From Rhodoferax sp. BAB1 (GTDB lineage: Bacteria > Pseudomonadota > Gammaproteobacteria > Burkholderiales > Burkholderiaceae_C): 64,000 nt of DNA. Numbering within the stretch: position 1 is the stretch's first letter; every line of letters begins with the position of its first letter. The position numbers and the translations under genes were made by a program. Positions 20,147 to 29,663 of the stretch are shown piece after piece. The DNA is taken from contig NZ_CP054424.1 in NCBI RefSeq assembly GCF_013334205.1, positions 392,001 through 456,000 of the forward strand, written 5' to 3'. The notes beneath the pieces were generated by a model that did no database searches, was not told the origin of the DNA, and saw only the letters and a list, made by a program, of their open reading frames with translations.

Positions 20147-20806
20147 ATGTTCTCGATCTACGGCGAAAGCGGGCGCATCTTCAAGGGCGCGATGGAAGAC
20201 CTGTGGCGCATCGAGGCCCTGCGCGCGGTCACGCGCACGCGCCGCCTCGAAGCCCAGCAGACGACCCCGGCGGTCAGCGCCGTGACCGGCCACGAGGCCC
20301 CGCCGCCCCGCACCCTGGCGGGTGCCGCCCTGTCGGCTTATGCCCAGGCCAGCGGCGGCCCGCCGGCACGGCATCCGCTGACCCGGGTGGCCGATGTCAT
20401 GAGCCGGGGCGTCACCACCGTCACGCAGGATTTCACCGTGCTGCAGGCCTGGCAGATGCTGGGCGGTGCCGGCCTGGGCCAGGCGCCCGTGATCAATGCG
20501 CAGGGCGAGCTGGTCGGTCTGCTGACCCGCGCCGAACTGCTGAACCTGGAGCGCCTGCCCCAGCCCGATGCCCCCAGCCTGGTCTGGCGTGCCCTGCTGA
20601 TGCAGCCGGTCTCGGCCGTCATGCTCAGCCCGGTGCCGGCGGTGTCCGAAGACATCGACCTGCGCCGCGTCGCGCGCGTGCTGCTCGACACCCGGCTGCC
20701 GGGCCTGCCCGTGGTGGCCGAGGAAGGGCAGGTCACCGGTTTCATCTCGCGCAGCGACATCCTGCGTGCGGTAGTTCACGACCCGCCGCTCGATCTCTGG
20801 AGTTGA
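20147..20806 (+). CDS. CBS-domain pair protein
   Basis: 219 aa. Two CBS domains occupy the C-terminal two thirds: VADVMSRGVTTVTQDFTVLQAWQML...LVGLLTRAELL and LMQPVSAVMLSPVPAVSEDIDLRRVARVLLDTRLPGLPVV...VTGFISRSDILRAV. CBS pairs usually bind adenine nucleotides and regulate partner proteins, but no catalytic domain is attached. The N-terminal 70 residues are poorly structured. GGAGG lies 7 bases before the ATG. Confidence 0.9.
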   Translation: MFSIYGESGRIFKGAMEDLWRIEALRAVTRTRRLEAQQTTPAVSAVTGHEAPPPRTLAGAALSAYAQASGGPPARHPLTRVADVMSRGVTTVTQDFTVLQAWQMLGGAGLGQAPVINAQGELVGLLTRAELLNLERLPQPDAPSLVWRALLMQPVSAVMLSPVPAVSEDIDLRRVARVLLDTRLPGLPVVAEEGQVTGFISRSDILRAVVHDPPLDLWS

Positions 20807-20903
20807 GGCCGGGGGCAGGGGCTCCTTGGATTACCATTCGGCCATCAACAGACCGCGCGGCGCGCAAGGCCCGCATACGGACCATGATGGGGAGACGCAT
20901 TCG

Positions 20904-23405
20904 GTGCTTGCGAACCTGAAGAACTACTGGCGTTGCGATGCCCGGTATTTCCTGCCGGCCGTGCTGGTCTTTGTCGCGGCCATGGCGCTGCCACCTTTCC
21001 CCCTGTTCGAGGACCGGGCTTCCAGCATGCTGCAGCTGCACCTGCTGCTGGAGCTGTTCGCCGTCATCGTGGCCATCCTGATCGTGGTGGTGTCCTGGCA
21101 CGACCTCAAGCACCGCTTCAATCCGGAATCGGGCATCCTGCTGGCAGGTTTCACCATGGTGGCCTTCGTGGACCTGGTGCATGCCCTGACCTACGACGGT
21201 ATGCCCCGGCTGGTGATCGACAGTTCGACCCCGCGTGCCATCTTCTTCTGGCTGGCGGGGCGCACCCTGGTCCTGCTGACCCTGCTGCTGGTGGTGCTGC
21301 GCCTGCGCCTGCCCTTCTCGCGCTATGTGTGGCTGGGCATCGCCACCGTGTTGGGGGCCGGCCTGTTCTGGCTGGGCACCTGGGGCATGGACTGGGTGCC
21401 GACCACCTTCGTCGCCGGCAGCGGTGTCACGACCTTCAAGCGCAACTACGAATATGGCCTGTTCATCGGTTATGTGCTGCTGGCCCTGCTCTTCATCTAC
21501 CGCGCGGGCGCGGGCAACCGCCCGCGTTCCTTTGCCTTCGCCACCTCCTGCCTGGTCATGGCCATGGGCGAGATCGTGTTCTCCAACTACAAGGCGCCCT
21601 CGGACTTCCTGAACATCTTCGGCCACGTCTTCAAGATCGTCTCTTATGCCTTCCTCTACCAGAACGTCTTCGTGCTGGCGATCCGCCAGCCCTACGAAGC
21701 CCTGCGCAAGAGCGAGGAGCGTTTCCGGGCCCTGACCGAGCTGTCCGTCGACGGCTACTGGGAGCAGGACCGCAACTTCCGTTTCACCCAGGTGTCGCAG
21801 TCCTTCAATGGCATGGACATGCAGGCCATGCTGGGCCGGACCCGCTGGGAGCTGCCCGTGCTGGGCGTGAGCCCCGAGCAGTGGCAGGTCCACCGTGCCC
21901 AGCTGGAGCGGCACGAGCCTTTCCGCGATTTCGTCTACCAGGTCGAGGTGGCGCCCGGCCAGGTCCGCACCCTGGCGGCCAACGGCAGCCCCCTGTTCGG
22001 CGAGGACGGCGAGTTCCTGGGTTACCAGGGGGTGGGCCGCGACATCACCGACCAGCTGGCGGCCGAGAAACGCATCGAGTTCCTGGCCTACCACGACACG
22101 CTGACCGGCCTGCCCAACCACCGCCTGCTGCATGAGCAGTTTGCGCAGCTGACCGCCCCGTCCATGCATGCCGAGGGACGGGCCGCCCTGCTGCTGCTGG
22201 ACCTGGACAACTTCAAGGGCATCAACGACATCCTCGGGCACGACAGCGGCGATGCCCTGCTGCGCGAGGTGGCCCGGCGCCTGCGGGCGAAAGCGCGCGA
22301 CGTGGATGTGGTGAGTCGCCAGGGCGGTGACGAGTTTTATGTGCTGATGCCGGGCTTGCGGCACACCGATGACGTGGCCCTGCTGGCGTCCGCCCTGATG
22401 GAATGCCTGCAGGAACCCCTGATGCTGGCAGGGCAGGAAATCGTCACCTCGGCCTCCATGGGCGTGGCGATCTACCCCGACGACGGCGCTGATCTGGAGA
22501 CCCTGCGCAAGAAGGCCGATGTGGCCATGTACCAGGCCAAGCAGGCCGGTCGCAACACCTACCGCTTCTTCGATGCGGCCATGAATGTGGAGGCCTTCGA
22601 GCACCTCAGCCTGCGCAATGGCCTGCACCGCGCGCTGGAGCGCGGTGAACTCGCCCTGCATTACCAGCCGCAGTTCGATCTCTCCAGCGGCGTCGTGATC
22701 GGCGTGGAGGCGCTGCTGCGCTGGCGCCATCCCGAGCGTGGCCTGATCTCACCGGCCCGTTTCATCCCGGTGGCCGAGGAAAGCGGCCTGATCGTGCCCA
22801 TCGGTGTGTGGGTGCTGCGCGAAGCCTGCCGCCAGGCGGCGGACTGGCAGCGTAGCGGGTTGCCGGGCCTGACCATGGCGGTCAACCTCTCGGCCGTGCA
22901 GTTCAAGCGCGGTGATGTCGAGCAGTCGGTGCTGCGCGCGCTGGAGGAATCAGGCCTGTCTGCGCAGCTGCTGGAACTGGAACTCACCGAGTCCATCCTG
23001 ATCCAGAACGCCGAGGGCGTGCTGGCCAGCCTCAAGCGCCTCAAGCAGCTGGGCGTGAAGCTCTCCATCGACGACTTCGGCACCGGTTATTCCAGCCTGT
23101 CCTATCTGAAGCGCTTCGACATCGACAAGCTCAAGATCGACCAGAGTTTCGTGCGCGACCTGGGTAGCGACGAGGACGATGCCGCCATCGTGCGGGCCGT
23201 GATCCAGATGGCGCACGGCCTCAATCTCAAGACCATAGCCGAGGGCGTGGAAACCGTAGAGATGCTGGAGAGCCTGTGCCGTTTCGGCTGCGACGAGGCC
23301 CAAGGTTACCACTTCGCCCGACCCATGCCGGCCGCGGAGATGACGGACTTCCTGCGCCGTGTGGTGGCCGAGCCGGTCGCTACGCCCTTGAACCAGCGCG
23401 GCTGA
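20904..23405 (+). CDS. Membrane sensor diguanylate cyclase/phosphodiesterase (MASE3-like, PAS, GGDEF, EAL)
   Basis: About 833 aa from the GTG at 20904, which is preceded by GGGGAG; a TTG at 20826 would add 26 residues. The N-terminal 270 residues form about seven or eight membrane helices resembling the MASE3 sensor. A PAS domain follows (SEERFRALTELSVDGYWEQD). The GGDEF domain keeps an intact active-site motif (SRQGGDEFYVL), and the EAL domain has EALLRW, the metal-binding NLSAVQF and DDFGTGYSSLSYLKRF regions and KTIAEGVE. Both synthesis and hydrolysis of c-di-GMP therefore look possible. It is the last core gene before the island; the att core begins 10 bases past its stop. Confidence 0.93.
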   Translation: MLANLKNYWRCDARYFLPAVLVFVAAMALPPFPLFEDRASSMLQLHLLLELFAVIVAILIVVVSWHDLKHRFNPESGILLAGFTMVAFVDLVHALTYDGMPRLVIDSSTPRAIFFWLAGRTLVLLTLLLVVLRLRLPFSRYVWLGIATVLGAGLFWLGTWGMDWVPTTFVAGSGVTTFKRNYEYGLFIGYVLLALLFIYRAGAGNRPRSFAFATSCLVMAMGEIVFSNYKAPSDFLNIFGHVFKIVSYAFLYQNVFVLAIRQPYEALRKSEERFRALTELSVDGYWEQDRNFRFTQVSQSFNGMDMQAMLGRTRWELPVLGVSPEQWQVHRAQLERHEPFRDFVYQVEVAPGQVRTLAANGSPLFGEDGEFLGYQGVGRDITDQLAAEKRIEFLAYHDTLTGLPNHRLLHEQFAQLTAPSMHAEGRAALLLLDLDNFKGINDILGHDSGDALLREVARRLRAKARDVDVVSRQGGDEFYVLMPGLRHTDDVALLASALMECLQEPLMLAGQEIVTSASMGVAIYPDDGADLETLRKKADVAMYQAKQAGRNTYRFFDAAMNVEAFEHLSLRNGLHRALERGELALHYQPQFDLSSGVVIGVEALLRWRHPERGLISPARFIPVAEESGLIVPIGVWVLREACRQAADWQRSGLPGLTMAVNLSAVQFKRGDVEQSVLRALEESGLSAQLLELELTESILIQNAEGVLASLKRLKQLGVKLSIDDFGTGYSSLSYLKRFDIDKLKIDQSFVRDLGSDEDDAAIVRAVIQMAHGLNLKTIAEGVETVEMLESLCRFGCDEAQGYHFARPMPAAEMTDFLRRVVAEPVATPLNQRG

Positions 23406-23414
23406 GCGCCGGTC

Positions 23415-23428
23415 TGGCGGAAGCGGTG
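23415..23428. repeat. attL-like copy of the tRNA-Ser 3' end (left island border)
   Basis: TGGCGGAAGCGGTG is identical to 58538..58551, where it forms the acceptor-stem end plus CCA of tRNA-Ser (minus strand). Immediately to its right the sequence turns AT-rich, and an integrase starts 159 bases on. It is read as the left attachment-site core. Confidence 0.85.
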
Positions 23429-23586
23429 TCCGTAGAAGTTGAATCCAAGGTTATCTCGGTGAATCTTAAAATTCGTTTATTTTCAATAACTTAATGATGT
23501 AATTGTCCGGGGCTTTCTTGTGTTGTCTGCCAGAATCCAGCATCTTTTGTGGGTTAGGATGTGGGACGGTTGGTTAGGTGGACACG

Positions 23587-24864
23587 ATGCCAAAGAAAGC
23601 CAAGGAATTATCTGCACTAGCGGTAGCAAAGCTCAAAGCTGAAGGGCGGTACGCCGTCGGCGGAGCGGATGGCTTGCACCTACGCATCGTCGGGGACTCT
23701 CGTTCGTGGGTCCTGCGGCTTGTGGTGGGGGAGCGTACAAATGCCAGTGGCAAACCAGTAGTTCATCGTCGTGACATGGGGCTGGGCAGCTACCCCGAAA
23801 TCACCTTGGCCGAGGCCCGTGAAAAAGCCCGTGAACTGCGTAAGCAGGTTAAAGACGGCATTGACCCCCTGGAGCGCAAGAAGCAAGACCGCGAAGCCCA
23901 GCGTGTCCAGCATTCCAGATCCAAGAACTTCCGTGACTGCGCGAAGGTGGTGATCGCCAACAAAGCGCGTGAACTAAAGAACGCCAAGCACATCGCCCAA
24001 TGGGAATCGACGCTGGAAACCTACGCCTATCCCGTCATCGGCGACCGCATCATCGCAACAATCAGCCGGGGCGATGTCGTGGAGATTCTCAAACCCATCT
24101 GGAGTACGAAACACGAAACGGCCAGTCGTCTTCGTGGACGTATTGAGACCATCTGGGATTACGGCAAGGCGATGGAATATTGCACGGGTGACAACCCAGC
24201 AGCTTGGAAAGGCAACCTGGAGCCGATCCTGGGGAGGGTTAAGCGCAAGAAAAGCTCCCATCCCTCCTTGCCGTATAGCCAAGTCGGTGAGTTCATGGTT
24301 GAACTTCGCAAACGTGAGGGCGTAACTGCCCGTGCGCTGGAGTTCGCCATCCTCACTGCAGTTCGATCAAATGAAGTCTTCGGAGCGACCTGGAACGAGC
24401 TCAACTTGAAAGAATCTACCTGGACGATTCCGGGCGAACGCATGAAAGCCGAGAAGGAGCACCGTGTACCCTTGTCGGATGAGGCGAAGAGGCTGCTCCA
24501 AGCTCTGTTCAAGATCAAAAACAACGACCTGGTCTTTCCGGCTCCGCGCGGGGGCAAGCTATCGGATATGTCGATCACCATGCTGATCCGGCGAATGCAT
24601 CAGGATGAGTTGGATGCAGGACGTAGTGGCTTTCTGGATCCGAAGCAAAACAAGGTGGTGACTACGCACGGATTTCGCTCCACGTTCCGGGACTGGTCGG
24701 CAGACGAAACCGACTACCCGCGTGAAGTATGTGAACACGCTCTGGCCCACAAATTGCCAGACGAAGTCGAAGCTGCTTACCTGCGGACAGACTACCTGGC
24801 CAAGCGCACCAATTTGATGGCAGATTGGGCTAAATACTGTGGCGAGATGCAAATAAAAGACTAA
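23587..24864 (+). CDS. int: P4-type tyrosine integrase (DUF4102 N-terminus)
   Basis: 425 aa from the ATG at 23587 (AGGTGG 5 bases upstream; GTG at 23578 is an alternative). The N-terminal DUF4102 arm-DNA-binding domain (LSALAVAKLKAEGRYAVGGADGLHLRIV...LGSYPEITLAEAREKARE) precedes the catalytic domain with Arg in AVRSNEVFG, HGFRSTFRDW (HxxR), the second His in CEHALAH and the tyrosine in AAYLRTDY. P4-type integrases use tRNA 3' ends, consistent with the tRNA-Ser att core beside the gene. The stop codon lies inside a 28-bp palindrome. Confidence 0.95.
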   Translation: MPKKAKELSALAVAKLKAEGRYAVGGADGLHLRIVGDSRSWVLRLVVGERTNASGKPVVHRRDMGLGSYPEITLAEAREKARELRKQVKDGIDPLERKKQDREAQRVQHSRSKNFRDCAKVVIANKARELKNAKHIAQWESTLETYAYPVIGDRIIATISRGDVVEILKPIWSTKHETASRLRGRIETIWDYGKAMEYCTGDNPAAWKGNLEPILGRVKRKKSSHPSLPYSQVGEFMVELRKREGVTARALEFAILTAVRSNEVFGATWNELNLKESTWTIPGERMKAEKEHRVPLSDEAKRLLQALFKIKNNDLVFPAPRGGKLSDMSITMLIRRMHQDELDAGRSGFLDPKQNKVVTTHGFRSTFRDWSADETDYPREVCEHALAHKLPDEVEAAYLRTDYLAKRTNLMADWAKYCGEMQIKD

Positions 24865-24886
24865 GCAACTGCGCAGTTGCTTAGTC
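24859..24886. repeat. Perfect 28-bp palindrome overlapping the integrase stop
   Basis: GACTAAGCAACTGC followed directly by its reverse complement GCAGTTGCTTAGTC, with no loop and no T-tract. The TAA stop of int is inside the left arm. It could be a terminator-like hairpin, a protein-binding dyad or a recombination-related site. Confidence 0.8.
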
Positions 24887-25238
24887 GCCATAAGGCTGAT
24901 TCCGGCCAATCTCCGTGGTCGAACCGAGCGAAGGCTTACATCAATACCTGCCCCCCAACCACAGCTGACGCGACTGCCTGCTTCACTGCGGGCTGTCGTC
25001 GAGCCGCCTTAGGAACTCCGAATTGCAAGCACATCCTTCAGCGCAGCAACAAGCCTCCTTGCCAGGGAGTCGCTATGCTCCTTTGACTTGCCCTGTTCCT
25101 TGAGCAGTTTCTGCCACTACAGCGAGGCTCCTGCGCCGCCAATGTGAGCAGATAGGTGCGTATGCAAGAACTGGTGTTCCGCAAACGGTTTCACAATGTC
25201 GTCCGCTCGGTCAATACCTTTGCCGGCCATCCCATTCC
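24887..25238. other. Intergenic region with no supported gene
   Basis: About 350 bases between int and the STAND gene. Short open frames exist, but none has a ribosome site or recognisable product. It presumably carries the promoter of the following two-gene locus. I see no clear -35/-10 pair. Confidence 0.5.
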
Positions 25239-28200
25239 ATGTCTGAAGAGATTAAGAACACTGCGATAACCGCCGCCGGCTACGTCTACCAGAATCGGCA
25301 GGGGTTGCGCCTCCTGTGCGACTGGCTCGACGCACCGACGCGCTACACCCGGGTGAAGTTCGAGTGCGACGTCGAGATCGATGCGCCGAAGGGGTTGGAC
25401 GACATCGTGGCGGAGCGCTCTGGTGGCCTCGTTGACCTTGAGCAAGTCAAGTACACACCGAACCCGGCCGTTCACGCGTTGAGCTGGGAGTGGCTGCTCG
25501 AGAAGTCTGGCAAGACGGCTAAGTCTAAGTCGATGCTGCGGAAGTGGTTTGACGCCTTCGCCGTGTTGCACCCGGCTCGGGTTGGGGTGATCTCGCTGAA
25601 GACGAATCGTCGGCCAGATGCGGAAATTGAGGCGTGCCTAGCCGGCGGGAAAATCGACTTCGCTAAAGTGCCCGAGCCGCGGCGCTCAGCGTTGATCGCC
25701 GAGTTGGGTGACGAGAAGAGGTGCGAGACCTTCTTCAGTCAGCTGCAGGTTCTTCACAGCGACAAGGGTTTCGAGTCGCTTGAGCACGAGGTCGATGCTC
25801 GACTGCACCGGCACGGCACGCCTGAGGGTATTGCGAATCTCAAGAATGTCGCCTTGAACTGGGCGATTCGGGAGAATTTTCCACCGCCGGACGGGTGGAT
25901 CTCCTTGGATCAGGTGCGCACCATCCTTCAGGCTGCGCCGCCGGCGCCCTTGCTTGAAGACTTTTTCGTGCCGCTCGGATATGAGGTGCCAGACGAGACC
26001 TTCCACGGGGAGTTCGTGCGCGACACCGCTGTCGGTGCCGGACAGGCTTTCGTGCTCACGGGGCCACCAGGCCGCGGGAAAAGCACGTACTTGAGCGCGC
26101 TGTGCGACAAGCTTGCTAGCTTAGATATTCCCACGGTACGGCACCACTACTTCCTGTCGACGACCGAGCGGGGGCGCGACCGCGTGCACAGCTACGTGGT
26201 TGAGCAGTCCATCGCGGCACAGGTCAAGCAGTTTCATCCAGGCGTTCAGGCGCCAGACGGTGACTTGCGAGGGCTCCTCGAAGCTTGCGCGGCCTACTAC
26301 AAGGAGAAGGGCAAGCCGTTCGTGCTGGTTCTGGACGGCTTGGATCATGTCTGGCGCATCAACGCAGCCGACAAGCGCCCGCTGGACGACTTGTTCTCCC
26401 AGGTCCTGCCGTGCCCGGACAACATGGTCCTGTTGGTGGGCACGCAGCCGGTCGACGATGCCCAGCTGCCCAAGGACCTCTTGGTCGTCGCACCGAAGGC
26501 TAGCTGGCGAGAGTTGCCGGCGATGTCCGAGAACGCGGTGTTGTCGTACCTGCGCAGGGCCGTTGACGAGGGCAGGCTGTCGACCCGATTCGACCACGAA
26601 GAGCAATCAGAGCGCCAGCTGCAGGAGGCGGCGACCGCGCTTCGCAAGAAGACCAACGGCCACCCACTGCACGTCATCTATGCCACCGCGGAGCTTGAGC
26701 ACGCCGGGGGAGTCCTGGATAGCTGGGATATCGGGCGGCTGCAAGGGGACATGACCAAGGAGGTGAAGTTCTACTACGCGTCCCTGTGGGAAGAGCTGCC
26801 GCCTAGTCTGAAGGACACGCTGCGCTTGGTGTGCGCGTTCCCTTTCTTCTGGCCGAGGGCTGCGTTCTTGGATATTGCGACGAAGGTCGGCATTGCTCAG
26901 CCCGATGTCGCGAAGGTGGAGCACCTGTTGCATTCTTCGGCCGCAGGCTTGAAGGTCTTCCACGAGAGCCTGGCCGTCTTTGTGCGCTCGACTCCGGGAT
27001 ACGACGAGCGCATCAAGGAGCTGATGCCGGCGGTGGCGAGCTGGCTGGAAACATCGGCGCCGCCCTCTTTGCGCGTCAACTGGCTCTGGTCGGTTCAGGC
27101 CAAGCTCGGTGACCCCAAGAACCTCATTGCCGGGTTGACCCGCGACTGGATCATGCTCCGTCTGGAGGAGGGCTATCCAGAGTCGCTGTTCGATACCTTG
27201 TTGTCGGAGGCCATGGTCGCTGCGCTGGATACCAATGCGTTTGCCGATGCCTATCGCCTTGACAATCTCAAGGCACGGATGGTTCGTGGCAGCGAGTTTC
27301 AGATGCAGGACGACGACATGGCTCGGCTTGTTTCGTTCACGCTGAGGCTGACAGCCGACGATGGTGTCGTCCGAGAGGCTGTGGCGTCGCGGCACGAGAC
27401 GGACATTCTGCGTGTGGCCGCCCTTGCCTTGGCTTTGCAGGCGCGAGGACAGGCGGTAATGGCCAAGACCTGTGGTGCCGAGGCACTGCGGCGTTTCAGA
27501 GGTCTCAGCCACTTCACCACGCGGTACTCGTCCAACGCAGGGACTACTGATTTCAAGTTCTTGGTCGAGGCGTTCGCGCGCCTGGGTGTCATCGGTGCGA
27601 CCTCGGAGGCGTTTGCGAAGCTGGTTCGTGAAAACGGCCCTATCGTGTGGATGCCGAGAGCCCGGATGCTTGTTGATGAGGGCGTGCTGGACGACCTGAT
27701 GGACGCGACCACCCCGCTGCCGCCCGGCGACCCGGATAAGAGTGCTCTCAGCGACGTCTGCGTCCGTGCGGCTGCAACGGCCGGGGTGATCATCTTTGAT
27801 CGCGACGACTTCAGCAAGCTGGCGCGAACCCCGTTCGTTGCCGCATTGGAGGCCGCCCGCTCACGGGTCTCGAAGCCGCTGAACGAGCCCATCCCCATTG
27901 AGTGGCTCAAGGGTGACTACTACGAGCGAAAGGACAACCTGAGTGCGCTCGTCCACCATTGGTTCTTCAGCGGTGTGCAACTGAGCCTTTGCATGCAAGC
28001 GGAAGGACAAACAGGCTTCGAGTTCGTGCGGGCGCCCACCTACGAGGACAGGAGGAACATCAGCTACTTGCTGAATTCGCTCTCAGCGATTGCAGCTGAG
28101 GTTGCCGAGCGCTGGTGGCGCGGGGAGTTTGTGGACTTCAATCAGCTGTTCGAACTGCTCAAACCTGTCCAGTTCAGGCGCTTCAGGCAGGGGTACGACG

Positions 28201-29663
28201 CCAGCTCAGCTGCGGAGGAGTTCCGGGCTGGACTGCATCGCATTGCCTGCGATATTCGGCTGGGCAGCTGCCTGCTCGCCGGTCGCGACGATGTTGACGT
28301 GACTGAGGCGACCATAGTCGCCGCAGGTACCAGCGAGTGGTTCGACCCTGCGTCCTTCCGCACCCAGTACGAGGCAGGATTGCTGACCAGGATGAGCGAT
28401 GAAGCAGCATCGGCCTTCATCCAATCCCAGCGCGTCCTGCTCGATGCTGAGATCCGCCAGGAGACCAGCGTTCATCTTCAGACGCCCCTGCAACTCTGCG
28501 GCATCGCCCTCACCCACGGCTTGAACACCAGCGCACAGGAGCTCTGCACTCAGACTTGGGAGCTGGTAACCGGCTACGGGCACCGCAAGGACCCTACCTT
28601 GAACAACACCGTCGACGCCATTGACTACCTGTTGGAGGTCGTGCCAGACGATGCTCGACGGCTGCTCAGCATGATTTCGCCCCAGGTCCACCGCGTGCTG
28701 GACTTCACGGACGGAAAGGGAACGAGGCACGTGCTCTCAGCCGCGGACCGGTTGCTGGCGAAGCTCTGCCCGCCAGCTCTGGTGGTGAAGTATGAGGAGC
28801 ACACGGACGCGGGCGATTGGTCGCATGCGGAGGACAGCCTGCGGGCATACGTCGAGCAGGGCGTGCGGGACAGTTGGCCCCTGGATGCGCTTATGCGCAC
28901 GGGTGTTCACCCAGAGATCCAGGATGCGTTGATGCAGCTGGAACGCAATGGTCAGGATGGCGCTGCCGAGCGGCTGCGTGTCCTCAGGGAGCATGCCGGC
29001 TGGGACGTCGGCGTGCTTCAGCACAAAGACTCGTCTAGCGGCGACATTGACAGCAAGCCATACACAGGCGACGTCACCAGGTTTGCACCGGAGCAGGTCG
29101 ACGAGCTGCTGGCAAGCCTGTCGACCAGCTACAACGAAAAGAAGAGGCTCCTTCGAGCCTGGTACGAGCACTGGGATACGGCCGGGCAGGGCAAGCGCCT
29201 TCTCGCGGCGTTGGACAGTTTTCTTCAGTCAGACGAGGGGCGCATGAACGGCATCCTTGAACTGTCTGACCTCGCCTTTAAGACGAGGCGCAAGCTGAGT
29301 GGCTCGAAGGCTGCGTGGAATTACCTCGTCCAGGCGCAGATCCGGAAGGGTGCATGGCTTGGCTTCGCGGAGAGCGAAGAAAAGACGCGTAAGCGGCTGG
29401 ATATGGTCGTTCAGCACTACCCGAGTCGTTGCGACGAGTTTGTCAGGGCGACGACGTACGCCATGTTCGGAGAGCCCGAGCCGCCGCGTCTAGCGCCGAC
29501 GGATCTGATGGTCTATTTCTATGCGCGGCAGAAGCGCGTTACCGACGCCGTGAAGTTCGCCGAGATGATGGTGAATTGCGTGCTCGAAGACACCCGAACT
29601 CTTCCGCTGGAACGGCCGCGCTGGGCAGAAGAGCTCGACGCTGCGAGGGCGAAGGGCACGTGA
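25239..29663 (+). CDS. STAND-type ATPase with N-terminal Cap4/DUF4297-like nuclease region (Avs-like defence candidate)
   Basis: 1474 aa. Residues 10-75 (AAGYVYQNRQGLRLLCDWL...FECDVEIDAPKGLDD...VDLEQVKY) look like the DUF4297/Cap4 PD-(D/E)XK fold: candidate acids D54/D55, and an E68-Q-V-K71 catalytic strand. A NACHT/STAND P-loop module follows: Walker A GPPGRGKST (275-283), Walker B FVLVLDGLDHV (361-371), then a winged-helix-like region (FPFFWPRAAFLDIATKVG). Roughly residues 640-1474 are alpha-helical with no named domain and would be the sensor. This effector-STAND-repeat plan is that of Avs (AVAST) anti-phage proteins. It is coupled to the next gene by TGATG. The defence role is inferred. 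Confidence 0.8.
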   Translation: MSEEIKNTAITAAGYVYQNRQGLRLLCDWLDAPTRYTRVKFECDVEIDAPKGLDDIVAERSGGLVDLEQVKYTPNPAVHALSWEWLLEKSGKTAKSKSMLRKWFDAFAVLHPARVGVISLKTNRRPDAEIEACLAGGKIDFAKVPEPRRSALIAELGDEKRCETFFSQLQVLHSDKGFESLEHEVDARLHRHGTPEGIANLKNVALNWAIRENFPPPDGWISLDQVRTILQAAPPAPLLEDFFVPLGYEVPDETFHGEFVRDTAVGAGQAFVLTGPPGRGKSTYLSALCDKLASLDIPTVRHHYFLSTTERGRDRVHSYVVEQSIAAQVKQFHPGVQAPDGDLRGLLEACAAYYKEKGKPFVLVLDGLDHVWRINAADKRPLDDLFSQVLPCPDNMVLLVGTQPVDDAQLPKDLLVVAPKASWRELPAMSENAVLSYLRRAVDEGRLSTRFDHEEQSERQLQEAATALRKKTNGHPLHVIYATAELEHAGGVLDSWDIGRLQGDMTKEVKFYYASLWEELPPSLKDTLRLVCAFPFFWPRAAFLDIATKVGIAQPDVAKVEHLLHSSAAGLKVFHESLAVFVRSTPGYDERIKELMPAVASWLETSAPPSLRVNWLWSVQAKLGDPKNLIAGLTRDWIMLRLEEGYPESLFDTLLSEAMVAALDTNAFADAYRLDNLKARMVRGSEFQMQDDDMARLVSFTLRLTADDGVVREAVASRHETDILRVAALALALQARGQAVMAKTCGAEALRRFRGLSHFTTRYSSNAGTTDFKFLVEAFARLGVIGATSEAFAKLVRENGPIVWMPRARMLVDEGVLDDLMDATTPLPPGDPDKSALSDVCVRAAATAGVIIFDRDDFSKLARTPFVAALEAARSRVSKPLNEPIPIEWLKGDYYERKDNLSALVHHWFFSGVQLSLCMQAEGQTGFEFVRAPTYEDRRNISYLLNSLSAIAAEVAERWWRGEFVDFNQLFELLKPVQFRRFRQGYDASSAAEEFRAGLHRIACDIRLGSCLLAGRDDVDVTEATIVAAGTSEWFDPASFRTQYEAGLLTRMSDEAASAFIQSQRVLLDAEIRQETSVHLQTPLQLCGIALTHGLNTSAQELCTQTWELVTGYGHRKDPTLNNTVDAIDYLLEVVPDDARRLLSMISPQVHRVLDFTDGKGTRHVLSAADRLLAKLCPPALVVKYEEHTDAGDWSHAEDSLRAYVEQGVRDSWPLDALMRTGVHPEIQDALMQLERNGQDGAAERLRVLREHAGWDVGVLQHKDSSSGDIDSKPYTGDVTRFAPEQVDELLASLSTSYNEKKRLLRAWYEHWDTAGQGKRLLAALDSFLQSDEGRMNGILELSDLAFKTRRKLSGSKAAWNYLVQAQIRKGAWLGFAESEEKTRKRLDMVVQHYPSRCDEFVRATTYAMFGEPEPPRLAPTDLMVYFYARQKRVTDAVKFAEMMVNCVLEDTRTLPLERPRWAEELDAARAKGT

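Noticed and set aside
24877..25086. 69-aa open frame between int and the STAND gene
   Set aside because: No ribosome site, no recognisable motif, and start inside the palindrome.
29429..29662. Upstream extension of the partner gene to give 558 aa
   Set aside because: It would overlap the STAND gene by 235 bases; the ATG at 29663 with one-base overlap is far more likely.
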